Positions 54,497-63,244 are shown, counted from the stretch's first letter. The stretch: DNA of 64,000 nucleotides from Sulfitobacter sp. DSM 110093 (GCF_022788715.1 NZ_CP085169.1:124001-188000); one strand, 5' to 3'. The notes: a model not told the origin generated them from the letters alone. Translations and numbers: made by a program.

Positions 54497-55818
54497 TGGA
54501 AAGCAGTCTTGTCCTGTTCGGGATGTTTGCCTCGCTCATCGTACTGATGCTCAGCGGCGCGGGGCTTGCCTTCGTGTTAGGTGCCATCGCTTTTCTGGCG
54601 ACCGCTACTTTATGGGGGCCCAGTGCGCTGATCGTCACGGTGCTTAATACCTTTGAGACAATGACGTCAGAAGCACTCATGGCGATCCCGCTTTACGTCT
54701 TGATGGCGGCGATATTGCAGAAATCCCGGATCATTGATGATCTTTATACTGCGATGGAAACATGGTTCGGGGGGGTGTCAGGTGGCTTGGCGATTGGAAC
54801 CGTGGTCATCTGCACAATCATGGCTGCAATGACGGGCGTTGTCGGTGCAGCGGTTGCCGCGATGGGCATTCTTGCGCTGCCCTCCATGCTGTCGCGCGGA
54901 TACCACCCTCCATTGGCGTTGGGGGCGATCTGCGCAGGCGGTACATTGGGCATTTTGATCCCACCATCAGTGGTTACGATCGTCTATGCGATCACAGCAC
55001 AGATCTCGATTGGTCAGATGTTCATTGCAGGGATTATACCTGGTCTTGTCCTTGCGGTGGGATATTGCAGCTACATTTGGGTGCGCGTAGCTTTGAACCC
55101 CAAGCTCGCGCCTAAGCCGGTGGATGAAACCACCATACCGCTCTCTCAAAAGGTTGCTTCTCTGAGGCATCTGGCCTTGCCTGCGCTCGTGATCCTGTCT
55201 GTTCTAGGCTCAATCTATGCAGGGATTGCGACGCCTACCGAAGCTGCCGCGGTCGGCGTTCTCGGCGCGCTGCTTTCTGCAATCTTCTCTGGCCGCCTTG
55301 AGCTGTCGAGCCTCAATGCGGCGGCGACAGACACGTTGCGCGTCACGGCGATGATTTTGTGGATCACGTTGGGCGCCAAGGCATTCATCTCAGTGTTTGT
55401 GGCGACTGGGGGCGCGGACAGCGTCTTGAGCTTTGTCGAAAGCTTAGATTCCTCTCGCTATGTGGTTTTGCTGGCAATGCTTTTAGTTCTGATATTCTTG
55501 GGGCTTTTTCTGGACGAGATCGGCATCATTCTGCTGTGCGTTCCAGTATTCGTGCCAATCATTAAAACACTGGGGTTTGATCCACTTTGGTTTGGCGTGC
55601 TGTTTATGGTGACCGCCCAAATGGCCTACATCACCCCGCCCTTCGGCTACACGCTATTCTATCTCAAGGGGGTGTTGCCCGATGGGATTGGCATTGGTCA
55701 GGTTTACCGTGGTGTGATCCCGTTTTTCCTTATTCAGGTGGTTGTCCTGATCCTCTTTGTCGCATTTCCTGAAATCGTTACCTGGTTGCCAGAGCAGGCG
55801 GCTGCTCGACTCAAATGA
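54496..55818 (+). CDS. dctM: TRAP transporter large permease (DctM family)
   Basis: This 440-aa protein has about 11-12 hydrophobic segments. DctM signatures include MTGVVGAAVAAMGILALPSM, GAICAGGTLGILIPPSVVTI followed by VYAIT, and ITPPFGYTLFYLKGVLPDG. The frame continues upstream within dctQ, but the ATG at 54496, overlapping the dctQ stop, gives the usual start MESSLVLFGMFASLIVLM. It forms the sodium-coupled translocation unit for the ligand delivered by DctP. Confidence 0.93.
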   Translation: MESSLVLFGMFASLIVLMLSGAGLAFVLGAIAFLATATLWGPSALIVTVLNTFETMTSEALMAIPLYVLMAAILQKSRIIDDLYTAMETWFGGVSGGLAIGTVVICTIMAAMTGVVGAAVAAMGILALPSMLSRGYHPPLALGAICAGGTLGILIPPSVVTIVYAITAQISIGQMFIAGIIPGLVLAVGYCSYIWVRVALNPKLAPKPVDETTIPLSQKVASLRHLALPALVILSVLGSIYAGIATPTEAAAVGVLGALLSAIFSGRLELSSLNAAATDTLRVTAMILWITLGAKAFISVFVATGGADSVLSFVESLDSSRYVVLLAMLLVLIFLGLFLDEIGIILLCVPVFVPIIKTLGFDPLWFGVLFMVTAQMAYITPPFGYTLFYLKGVLPDGIGIGQVYRGVIPFFLIQVVVLILFVAFPEIVTWLPEQAAARLK

Positions 55819-56449
55819 ATGCGCAAATGGCACATGGAAATGAAACCCTCAAAACCGGCCGCATCGGCACCCCCAAGGTTGCGGAGCACTGGCGATGCGC
55901 CTCAGCTACTCCGACTAGGCGTTTAAAGCCTTATAGTAGGAAACATGTTTTTCGTCTGATGGAACGACAGAGGCATCTTCAATGCGGTTTGCTTGGCAAG
56001 GCCGAGTTCAAGTAAGCTGTGCCGCTCTATCCGATCGCGGAGCGTCTTATCGCCTTACCTGAGCGGAGGTCTGTCTTGACTCTCCAACCGGAATAAATCA
56101 CCTGTTAGCAAGGCAGTCTGAACCGGCTCACCGGCTTTAGGTTTGGGTTGCTTAGAGAAGGCGCCGATAGTTCTCGTCAAAAAATTGTTGTTGGCGCCTT
56201 CTCGTTCTTTGCTCCTGTTGCTGCCCCCGGGGACGAAGCCAAACATCCAACCTTCTCGAAGCTCAGCCTTATTTCCAGTGACCCTGATGCTAGGAGGATA
56301 AGCGCGGTTCCAGCGCTACGACACACACTGCACGACCCTGTAGTAAAATACGCTTCTGTTGAGGCCGTGGAGAAACAATCTTACGCTTGCTCCGATTGAA
56401 GAGCTGCCGCAAGATCACTGTACAATTTCTGTGTTAGAAGGGAGAGCCA
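55819..56449. other. About 630-bp gap with one stem-loop
   Basis: No convincing gene is seen. AGAAGGCGCC at 56156-56165 pairs perfectly with GGCGCCTTCT at 56193-56202 over a 27-nt loop, without a T tract; it may be a structured leader or recombination trace. A frame from 55815 to 56015 beginning near the dctM stop has no recognisable motif. Confidence 0.4.
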
Positions 56450-56767
56450 TTGCCCGCATTTCTGGTTTCATATGACACCATGGCTTTCCCAACCGCGAAG
56501 GATGGGGCGAAAGTCATGAATGCGCTTAAAGCGGTTTTGATTGCTCGCGACCTCTGGGGCGTGGAAATAGACGCAGATGAAGCAGAGCTTCGCAAACGGC
56601 TTACGTCACAGTTAGGCGCAGACTGCCCAATGACCATCGTAGAGATAGACCCTATTGGACAAGGCGTGAGACCGGAGGTGGCTGCGTGGTTTGAACGTTC
56701 CCTGACGTCTCGGAGTAAAAGACGTACCATACTAATGTCGGCAGTGCCGAAGAAAGCTATTCTCTAA
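56450..56767 (+). CDS. Small protein with possible Cas2/SinR-like fold
   Basis: This 105-aa protein uses a TTG start at 56450, justified by GGGAGAG ending 4 nt upstream. The first strand and following helix (MPAFLVSYDTMAFPTAKDGA, then KVMNALKAVLIA) and the later TIVEIDPIGQGVR resemble the ferredoxin-like fold of SinR/Cas2-type small proteins, which begin 'm..flisYDl' and end with a strand like 'l.v.ei.'. This is a pattern judgement and not a secure family call. No cas genes or repeats are nearby. Confidence 0.5.
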   Translation: MPAFLVSYDTMAFPTAKDGAKVMNALKAVLIARDLWGVEIDADEAELRKRLTSQLGADCPMTIVEIDPIGQGVRPEVAAWFERSLTSRSKRRTILMSAVPKKAIL

Positions 56768-56948
56768 ATCCGCCGATGTGGAGGTGAGTGCCTCTCTGGA
56801 TAGAGGATCGCGAAAATAAGAGCTTTCACTGCAATCTTCGCGAAGCATCGCGCGGTTGATGCATGCAACAGCCCCCAATTTTTTAGGTTTCTATGCAGCC
56901 CTTGGCGCCGAAATCCATTATGCGAGAACGAATAATTTGAGGTTCGGT

Positions 56949-57875
56949 ATGCAAAATATAGAGAATTATAGAGGGCTTGATATCAAGCATTTGACGGCCT
57001 TCCGCGCAGCTATACTCCATGGAACATTGTCGGCCGCAGCACACTCCATGGGAGTAAGCCAATCAACTGTGACGCGCATGCTGACAGAGTTGGAAGAAAG
57101 TCTAGGGTTTGCTCTTTTCACACGGCGAAAGGGGCGGGTGAGTGCGACAACACGCGCCTTAGAATTTCATGCCCTTACGGATGACTTTTTTGAAGCACAT
57201 GCGAGATTGCGAGCTGGAACTTCGCGTCTCGGAGGCATGCTCAGCGAGGAAATACGCATCGTATCGATTTCTGTTCTGGCGATGACCATTGTTCCTGAAA
57301 TCTCTGAACGGTTTCTGGCTCAAGACGGCGCTTCCCGTCTTCATGTCGAGTCCCGCGGTATAACGGGCTATTTTCGTAAGATCCGAGATGTCAAAACTCA
57401 TATCGGGTTTGGTTACCGGCTAGGGGATCAACCTGGGATCGAGCAAGTTCAACTGGGTCGAATTCCTTTTGTTTGCGCGTTGCCACCAGAACACCCTCTA
57501 TCGGGCCAAGCACGCATTCACGTGAAAGACCTTGTTGGAGAACCTGTTATTTCACTTGCTGAAGACGAGCTCGACCTCTTCCAAAAGCAGGAGGAGTACC
57601 TTCTTGAGCATGGGGTAACGACGCGTGCGCGTGTTTCAACACAAAGCTCAGCAAATGCATACTCCATGGTACTCAGAGGGCTTGGCATCGGCTTAATTGA
57701 CCCATTTTCCGCTGATCTCTGGAGGAAAAATGGTGTGGTGGTCAAACCCCTTGATCCTATCTTGTCGTTTGACTGTACAGCTAGTTTCAGCCGCAATCTG
57801 GCGCACACGCCCGCAGTAAAGAAGTTACTTCGCATCGCTAAAGAGGTAGTCGCCCGCTACGCCCTTACAACATAA
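56949..57875 (+). CDS. LysR-family transcriptional regulator
   Basis: This 308-aa protein has a LysR winged helix-turn-helix at about 10-68 (LDIKHLTAFRAAILHGTLSA, then AAHSMGVSQSTVTRMLTELE and ESLGFALFTRRKGR). The rest is the periplasmic-binding-like effector domain (IPFVCALPPEHPLSG; VSTQSSANAYSMVLRGLGIG). The frame is open to 56856, but the ATG at 56949 follows GAGG with 7-nt spacing and starts close to the helix-turn-helix. It directly precedes the operon 57965-61777 on the same strand and probably activates it through the dyad at 57876-57893. Confidence 0.9.
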   Translation: MQNIENYRGLDIKHLTAFRAAILHGTLSAAAHSMGVSQSTVTRMLTELEESLGFALFTRRKGRVSATTRALEFHALTDDFFEAHARLRAGTSRLGGMLSEEIRIVSISVLAMTIVPEISERFLAQDGASRLHVESRGITGYFRKIRDVKTHIGFGYRLGDQPGIEQVQLGRIPFVCALPPEHPLSGQARIHVKDLVGEPVISLAEDELDLFQKQEEYLLEHGVTTRARVSTQSSANAYSMVLRGLGIGLIDPFSADLWRKNGVVVKPLDPILSFDCTASFSRNLAHTPAVKKLLRIAKEVVARYALTT

Positions 57876-57893
57876 ATGCATAACTTTATGCAT
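57876..57893. promoter_or_regulatory. 18-bp palindrome, candidate LysR operator
   Basis: ATGCATAACTTTATGCAT starts immediately after the LysR stop codon and is a perfect 8-bp dyad around CT. It fits the T-N11-A form of LysR sites and lies about 70 bp before the dehydratase start. Confidence 0.6.
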
Positions 57894-57964
57894 CATTATC
57901 TATATGCTGGGAGCCTTTAAGGAGCCAGTCTCCGCTGCGAAGATGGCAGCATAGGAGAGCCAGG

Positions 57965-58936
57965 ATGTATTCCCCACCTATGGACGAGCTCCAAGCCGCC
58001 CACGAGGCGCTGATGGGCCGCGTGGTTCGAACGCCGAGCTTGTTATTGGCGCAAGATACGCTACAGGCACATCTGCCACCGAACGCAAGCGTAAAGGCAA
58101 AGCTTGAACTTTTCCAACAAGCTGGATCCTTCAAGGCACGCGGTGCAATTCTCGGAATTATGGGCCTCTCCCAGGAGCAACGAGCGGCCGGTGTAGTGGC
58201 GGCCAGTGGTGGAAATCACGCAATGGCCGTGTCTTGGGCCGCGCAAGCTGAAGGCGTCGACGCTTCAATCATTATGCCTGAGACTGCCGACCCTTTACGT
58301 ATCGAAAGCTGCCGCAAACTTGGCGCAACAGTAACTTTAGTTCCCGATATAGCCGCCGCCTTTGAACTGATGCAGGCGCTCGAGAGCCGCGAGGGCCGCA
58401 CTATTATGCATCCTTTCGATGCTAAACACATGACTTTAGGCGCAGGTAGCTGTGGACTAGAGATGCTAGAAGATGTCGGTGACGCCGATATCTATGTTAT
58501 TCCCGTCGGTGGGGGCGGATTGATCAGCGGCATGTCCGCAGTCATTCGCAAAGCGCGCCCGAATGCTCTGATTTTTGGCGTTGAGCCTGAAGGGGCGGAC
58601 AGTATGGCGCGCAGCTTTGAAAGCGGGAAACCCGCCAAGCTCGCTTCTGTGGCTACAATTGCTGACAGTTTGGGCTCCCCATATGCGATGGCATATTCCT
58701 TCGGCATCACAAAAGAGAATGTCGACGCGATCATACGCGTCTCCGACAATGCCCTGCGCGATGCCATGCGGCTTTATTACAGCACTCTGAGGTTGATCGC
58801 TGAACCAGCATGCGCCGCCACTCTTGCGGCAATCTGCGGGCCGCTCCGAGACAAATGTGAGGGTAAGAAAGTCGCGATCCTTGCTTGCGGATCAAATATC
58901 TCAATTGAGCGATATCAAGAAATATTAGGGGGTTGA
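57965..58936 (+). CDS. Threonine/serine dehydratase-like PLP enzyme (EutB-type)
   Basis: This 323-aa fold-type-II PLP enzyme has the PLP lysine in QQAGSFKARGAILG, the phosphate loop IPVGGGGLISGM, substrate loop AASGGNHAMAVSWA, and a C-terminal CGSNIS. There is no regulatory ACT domain, as in catabolic dehydratases and the EutB enzyme of ectoine utilisation. It eliminates water from a beta-hydroxy amino acid to give an enamine that becomes a keto acid and ammonia. It is followed 1 nt later by a RidA-family gene, which would hydrolyse that enamine. Confidence 0.88.
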   Translation: MYSPPMDELQAAHEALMGRVVRTPSLLLAQDTLQAHLPPNASVKAKLELFQQAGSFKARGAILGIMGLSQEQRAAGVVAASGGNHAMAVSWAAQAEGVDASIIMPETADPLRIESCRKLGATVTLVPDIAAAFELMQALESREGRTIMHPFDAKHMTLGAGSCGLEMLEDVGDADIYVIPVGGGGLISGMSAVIRKARPNALIFGVEPEGADSMARSFESGKPAKLASVATIADSLGSPYAMAYSFGITKENVDAIIRVSDNALRDAMRLYYSTLRLIAEPACAATLAAICGPLRDKCEGKKVAILACGSNISIERYQEILGG

Positions 58937-58937
58937 G

Positions 58938-59354
58938 GTGGACTTAGAAATCAAAACCGTAAGCGGGCAGGGCGTGGCCCCTGCAGTTGGCCCATACTCT
59001 CACGCCGCAGTTTATGGCGACCTCGTATTCGTCTCTGGGAATGTGGCTCTGGACGTGAACGGCACGCTTCGCAAAGGTAGCGCCGCTCAAGAAGCACGGC
59101 ACGCCCTAACGAACCTCCGTAAGGTTCTGCGAAGCGCAGGTTGCGATCTTTCCGACGTGATTAAGACAACAATCTTTATCACAGATATGGCCGACTATTC
59201 TGAGGTGAATGCCGTCTACCAAGAAGAATTCGAGTCTCATGCCCCAGCACGGTCCTGCGTGGGCGTTGCTGAACTCCCATTAGGGGCGCGGGTCGAGATC
59301 GAAGCGATCGCAAGGCATCGTGCCGTGCAAGATCGGACAAAAGAGGACACTTAA
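58938..59354 (+). CDS. RidA-family enamine/imine deaminase
   Basis: This 138-aa protein from a GTG start at 58938 has the family pattern AVGPYSHAAVYGDLVFVSGN, then EARHALTNLRKVLRSAGCDL and the closing APARSCVGVAELPLGARVEI with the conserved Arg and Glu. RidA enzymes speed hydrolysis of reactive enamines released by PLP dehydratases. Its position 1 nt after such a dehydratase gene fits that job. Confidence 0.92.
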   Translation: MDLEIKTVSGQGVAPAVGPYSHAAVYGDLVFVSGNVALDVNGTLRKGSAAQEARHALTNLRKVLRSAGCDLSDVIKTTIFITDMADYSEVNAVYQEEFESHAPARSCVGVAELPLGARVEIEAIARHRAVQDRTKEDT

Positions 59355-59355
59355 A

Positions 59356-60195
59356 TTGCCCTATCCTAACGAAGCTGCGCCCAAGGCGCGCACTGCGATT
59401 TCGTGGCATGCCCTGACAGATTGGCGCCTGCATGTTGGCGTTGCCGTTATTACCATTCTTGCGGAGCTGGTCGGCATCATACAGATCCCCATCGGGATAG
59501 GTTCGATCCTGCTACTTCCATTGTTTTATAGTTTCATCCTTGGGCTCTTGCTCAACCCGCAGATTATTAAGTGGGCGGCATCATGGACAACGCCACGCCA
59601 GCAGAAAGCAGCTTCTTCTATTATTTTGATCTCTATCCTGCCGTTCATGGCAAAGTTTGGAACGATTATCGGGCCAGCTATGAATACCATCTACGAGGCC
59701 GGGCCAGCTCTCATCCTGCAGGAGATCGGGAACTTGGGGACGGTCGTCCTTGCCTTGCCGCTTGCTGTGATCATGCTTGGAATGGGGCGTGAAGCAATTG
59801 GAGCTTGTTTCTCGGTTGCGCGCGAACCCAACATCGGCGTGATCGCTGAGAAGTACGGCCTCAAAAGTGCCGAAGGCACCGGCGTTCTAGGGGTTTACGT
59901 CGTTGGCACGCTTGTGGGCACCTTCATCTTCGCCATCCTTGCCTCTCTCTTCGGCTCGCTCGGATTGTTTGATCCTGCAGCTCTTGCCATGGCCTGTGGC
60001 GTTGGTTCGGGAAGCATGATGCTAGCCTGTACGGGGTCGTTGACAGAATTATTTCCCGACCGCGCGGACGAGTTGGCCGCTCTTGCCGGCGCCAGCAACC
60101 TAATGACCTACGCCACCGGACTTTATGTGTGCATCTTTGTGGCACTGCCGCTGTGCAACATTCTTTATCCAATCTTAAAAAGGGTACGGCCATGA
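59356..60195 (+). CDS. DUF3100 membrane transporter
   Basis: This 279-aa membrane protein has about eight hydrophobic segments. LLLPLFYSFILGLLLNPQII, LPFMAKFGTIIGPAMNTIYE and MACGVGSGSMMLACTGSLTE, then LAALAGASNLMTYATGLYV, fit the DUF3100 family of putative transporters. The likely start is a TTG at 59356 with AGAGGA upstream, placing it 1 nt after the RidA stop. It overlaps the next gene by 4 nt. It probably imports the operon's substrate together with the following small membrane protein. Confidence 0.82.
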   Translation: MPYPNEAAPKARTAISWHALTDWRLHVGVAVITILAELVGIIQIPIGIGSILLLPLFYSFILGLLLNPQIIKWAASWTTPRQQKAASSIILISILPFMAKFGTIIGPAMNTIYEAGPALILQEIGNLGTVVLALPLAVIMLGMGREAIGACFSVAREPNIGVIAEKYGLKSAEGTGVLGVYVVGTLVGTFIFAILASLFGSLGLFDPAALAMACGVGSGSMMLACTGSLTELFPDRADELAALAGASNLMTYATGLYVCIFVALPLCNILYPILKRVRP

Positions 60196-60671
60196 CCGCG
60201 ATATCTGACGACACGCAGCCACCGGCAGACGAGCCGTACCTCAACTTTAAACAAAATATCTTCATTCTGTCTGTGGTTGGAGTAATCTGCTGGATTGGCA
60301 ATGTGATCGGTCCGGGTATGCCGCCGCTTGGCGCGGCTATCGGTATTCTGTTGCTCGTAGCCATCTCATTAGTGGGGCTTTTAATTGCTAGGTTCGTACC
60401 ATTGCGACTACCTGCTGTGGCGTGGATTTCGTTATTGGCCATTCTCGTTTGCCTGCCCGGCATGCCAACGGCAGATTTTGTGCTCAGATGGACGAACGAT
60501 GTGAACTTTATTGCACTGGGTACACCCTGCGTCGCCTATGCAGGACTGGCAATCGCCGAACATGAGGTGGCAATCGCCAAACGGTCAGGATGGAAAATCT
60601 TAATCGTGGCACTGTTGGTAATGATCGGGACCTTCCTTGGGTCAGCGATCATCGCACAGATGTTTTTATAG
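60192..60671 (+). CDS. Small membrane protein, probable partner of the DUF3100 transporter
   Basis: This 159-aa protein has four to five hydrophobic segments (about 22-40, 44-68, 76-95, 105-122, 138-158; e.g. NIFILSVVGVICWIGNVIGP). No family name is assigned with confidence. The ATG at 60192 overlaps the DUF3100 stop (ATGA, 60192-60195), implying a stoichiometric complex. A longer frame from 60129 is possible but would overlap further. Confidence 0.72.
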   Translation: MTAISDDTQPPADEPYLNFKQNIFILSVVGVICWIGNVIGPGMPPLGAAIGILLLVAISLVGLLIARFVPLRLPAVAWISLLAILVCLPGMPTADFVLRWTNDVNFIALGTPCVAYAGLAIAEHEVAIAKRSGWKILIVALLVMIGTFLGSAIIAQMFL

Positions 60672-60766
60672 AGCCAAAGCAGCAGTCAAACGCCATGGGC
60701 AAACCGGTAGGACCGGCGACGCCCCCTGCGAATTAGACCAAGCCGTGAGATTAAAGGAGCGACCGG

Positions 60767-61777
60767 ATGGCCATTAAACAAACTATGATCAGCACGAGCA
60801 TCGATTTGGATAAAGATGGGCGCCATGTCGGGCACTTGAAGTTGCCAAATTCCGTACATCGTTCAGCCTATGGGCACATCCCAATTCCTATTGCTACGAT
60901 TAAGAACGGCGAAGGGCCGACAGTCTTACTTACTGGAGGTGTACATGGTGATGAATATGAGGGGCCTATCGCGCTTACACGCTTGGTCCGTGAGGTTGAG
61001 GCTAAGCAAGTTGCCGGCCGCATCATTGTTGTACCCATGTTGAACCAACCGGCCTTTGCGGCAGGGACACGCACGTCTCCGATTGACGATATTAACCTGA
61101 ATCGCACCTTTCCAGGTCGCCCTGATGGCACCGCAACCGAAATGATTGCCCACTATGTAGTAAGCGAATTGCTTCCTCGCGCAGACTACATGATCGACCT
61201 ACACGCTGGTGGCAGCTCGCTACAATACGTTCCCACGCTGCTCGCGCCCCGCTGGGACGATTCAGCAGCAACAGACCGAACTGAAGACTTGGTTCAGGCA
61301 TTCGGCGCAGAGAAGGTAATCTACTTCGACTCGATCAGAGCCTTAAGTGGAGAAGATCGGGTCATGGGAAACCATGCCCATCAAAATGGCGTCGAATTTC
61401 TCACGGGCGAATTTGGTGGTGGAGCGAGTGTTAATCTTGGCGGTTTGGCAATGGTGGAACGCGGTATTCGCGGAGTACTCTCCCATCTTGGTGTCTTGAA
61501 AGTAGACTTGCCCCCAGCCCCCCAAAGCCGAAAGTTTGTGATGGACGCTCCCGGGCTCTATGCATTTGCTGATCGTGCAGGTTTCTTTGAACCTCAATAC
61601 GTTCTGGGTGAAACTGTAGAGGCGGGAGCGATCGCGGGCCTAATCCATAATATTGATGCGCCTTGGGACGATCCAGTACCAGTTCATTTTCAAGCTGGTG
61701 GCGTCGCGATTTGCATCCGTACACATGCTTTGGTGGAAGCTGGCGATTGTTTGGGCCATCTTGCAACTGAACTGTGA
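60767..61777 (+). CDS. Aspartoacylase/succinylglutamate desuccinylase-family deacylase (DoeB/EutE-like)
   Basis: This 336-aa zinc carboxypeptidase-fold enzyme has metal ligands in GGVHGDEYEGPIALTRLV (His and Glu) and MIDLHAGGSS (His). It also has the loop DDINLNRTFPGRPDG with substrate-binding Asn-Arg, and the later GEFGGG with the catalytic Glu. Length and motifs match DoeB/EutE, which deacetylates N-acetyl-diaminobutyrate in ectoine breakdown, and related N-acyl amino acid deacylases. AGGAG precedes the ATG. As the last gene of the operon it likely frees the amino acid that the dehydratase then degrades. Confidence 0.87.
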   Translation: MAIKQTMISTSIDLDKDGRHVGHLKLPNSVHRSAYGHIPIPIATIKNGEGPTVLLTGGVHGDEYEGPIALTRLVREVEAKQVAGRIIVVPMLNQPAFAAGTRTSPIDDINLNRTFPGRPDGTATEMIAHYVVSELLPRADYMIDLHAGGSSLQYVPTLLAPRWDDSAATDRTEDLVQAFGAEKVIYFDSIRALSGEDRVMGNHAHQNGVEFLTGEFGGGASVNLGGLAMVERGIRGVLSHLGVLKVDLPPAPQSRKFVMDAPGLYAFADRAGFFEPQYVLGETVEAGAIAGLIHNIDAPWDDPVPVHFQAGGVAICIRTHALVEAGDCLGHLATEL

Positions 61778-62059
61778 GAACTTCTCAACAGGCCGATGTT
61801 AAATCAGGCATATCGTGAAGAGCAGATACATTGCCCTAGTAACCCTAGAATATTAGATGCTGAGCGCGATTACACACACCCGCCTTCGCCGAGACCGAGT
61901 GGGCGGCAAATAGACCATCTATCTCGATATAGTGAAGCGCTGGTCACGAAATGAACCCCTCGGTTGACGGAGAAGCATGCCTGAAGGGTAACGTTTTTCG
62001 GATGCCATTTAGACGTATATTTGGCCCACAGTTACCAGCACAACTTACAGTGTATATCA
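61778..62059. other. 280-bp gap, no gene seen
   Basis: Mixed sequence with stops in all frames; nothing recognisable. It contains the end of the deacylase transcript and lies downstream of the minus-strand gene at 62060. Confidence 0.4.
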
Positions 62060-62290
62060 TCAGGAAAGAAAATTCTTAATAGGGCTGTTCTCAAAGTCTT
62101 TTAATGCCGCGCCAAGCGCGTCCTCCTCCGTTGGAAACAGTTCATCCCAAACAAAGCTGGTCCCTTTGGCATTGACTATTTCGAGGGACCATTGGGTATC
62201 TTCCCCACGATAAATCTGTATTTCGAAGCGATTGCCTTCCACCACGACTGCCTGGCTCAGCGGGCTACAGATAATCTCGAAGTGGGTCAC
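62060..62290 (-). CDS. Small conserved-looking protein, 76 aa
   Basis: A compact 76-residue protein with alternating strands (FEIQIYRGEDTQWSLEIVNA, then KGTSFVWDELFPTEEDALGA) and a final helix (ALKDFENSPIKNFL). The pattern 'W.lEivn..G.s..Wde.Fpte..Al..al..f' resembles small cytoplasmic proteins common in Rhodobacterales, with no known function. It is read toward the deacylase gene and is not in an operon with it. Confidence 0.6.
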   Translation of the reverse strand: MTHFEIICSPLSQAVVVEGNRFEIQIYRGEDTQWSLEIVNAKGTSFVWDELFPTEEDALGAALKDFENSPIKNFLS

Positions 62291-62362
62291 CGGAGCATCC
62301 TCAAGGCAAAATTGGACCGCCGACCTCGCCTTAGATAGCCGAAGGAGCGTGCGTCATAGGCC

Positions 62363-62440
62363 TTATATGGCGTACCCCACAAAAAGCAGCACAGACAAAA
62401 AAGCCACGACTCCAGCGATATATAATCGTAAAATCTTCAT
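62363..62440 (-). CDS. Single-helix membrane microprotein, 25 aa
   Basis: From the minus-strand ATG at 62438-62440, 25 codons encode MKILRLYIAGVVAFLSVLLF and a short end (VGYAI). This is a basic start followed by one hydrophobic helix. The start is preceded by GAGGTGA with suitable spacing, a near-perfect ribosome site. The size and form match one-helix accessory subunits, but no partner is visible. Confidence 0.5.
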   Translation of the reverse strand: MKILRLYIAGVVAFLSVLLFVGYAI

Positions 62441-62922
62441 GTAGTCACCTCTATATGAGAGGAGATAGTTAACTTGTAACGAATTGACCATAGGCAACCT
62501 AGAGGTTAACTCAACAAAAAGTTTTTAAACCTAAGCGTGCGCCCAAAGATTCAGCACTTGCTCCGGTTGGTCAGAAGAAAAGACCATGGCCTACGCACTC
62601 TTGAACGGCTGTGGGAAGTTCGATCAAGCTTCTACGTTCAAGCGGTCAATACGCGTGTCTGGAAGCTCGTTTTCATCTCGAATGGCGAAGTAACGCTGAA
62701 AGAAAAGCTGGCCTCGGAAAGGCTCAAAATTGAGTACCCCCCCAACATCGGAAGGTGTGGCTGTACACAGCCGCATCACACCTTCCTTCTAGTTATCGGA
62801 TAAGTGGGTTGCACCCTGTTATCCGATAACAAATAGTTGAAATGGCATATCTTCAGGGGCTTGGGCTTATTCAAAGGGTCAAATGCTTTGGCTTCATTTA
62901 CATAGTTCTTAAAGGAAATATT
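62441..62922. other. About 480 bp without a supported gene
   Basis: A plus-strand frame at 62537-62803 has no motif or ribosome site. The dyad TTATCCGATAACAAATAGTT lies near 62819-62838, with a second copy of TTATCGGATAA near 62795. The rest is AT-rich and may hold promoters. Confidence 0.35.
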
Positions 62923-63204
62923 ATGCTTCGCACCCTTCGCAACACAGCAATCATGTTCTGTGCAATCACTGCGACATCAGCTTCAGCAGAGCCAGCTGGT
63001 CCTTTGGCACTCGGCTTGGGTGCAATCATTGCTGTCGGAGCGGTCCATTCCGGCGCGCCAGAATCATCGCCCGAAGCCCCCGCACGCGCTACGATTGACG
63101 TTACGCATTCGCAAACTGAAGAGAAGAAAGCTCAGGCCAAGGGTCAGGGTTTCACGCCGGTCGCAGGTGCCGCTCTCGGGATTGCAGCTCGACCTGAAGA
63201 CTAA
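62923..63204 (+). CDS. Small exported protein, 93 aa, possibly truncated by a stop
   Basis: The ATG at 62923 follows AAAGGA and begins a signal peptide (MLRTLRNTAIMFCAITATSA, then SAEPA). A glycine/alanine-rich hydrophobic stretch (PLALGLGAIIAVGAVHSGAP) and a charged tail (TEEKKAQAKGQGFTPVAGAA) follow. After the TAA at 63202-63204 the same frame stays open for 22 more codons to TGA at 63271-63273 and repeats the motif GFTPVA. This suggests the protein was once 116 aa with two such motifs. Family and function are unknown. Confidence 0.55.
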   Translation: MLRTLRNTAIMFCAITATSASAEPAGPLALGLGAIIAVGAVHSGAPESSPEAPARATIDVTHSQTEEKKAQAKGQGFTPVAGAALGIAARPED

Positions 63205-63244
63205 ACACCTCAGATCACAGGCCCGGGTTTCACGCCGGTCGCAG
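63147..63244 (+). repeat. Direct repeat of 20 bp, two copies
   Basis: GGGTTTCACGCCGGTCGCAG occurs at 63147-63166 and 63225-63244, 78 bp apart (a multiple of 3), so both copies read GFTPVA in one frame. The TAA at 63202 lies between them. Confidence 0.8.
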
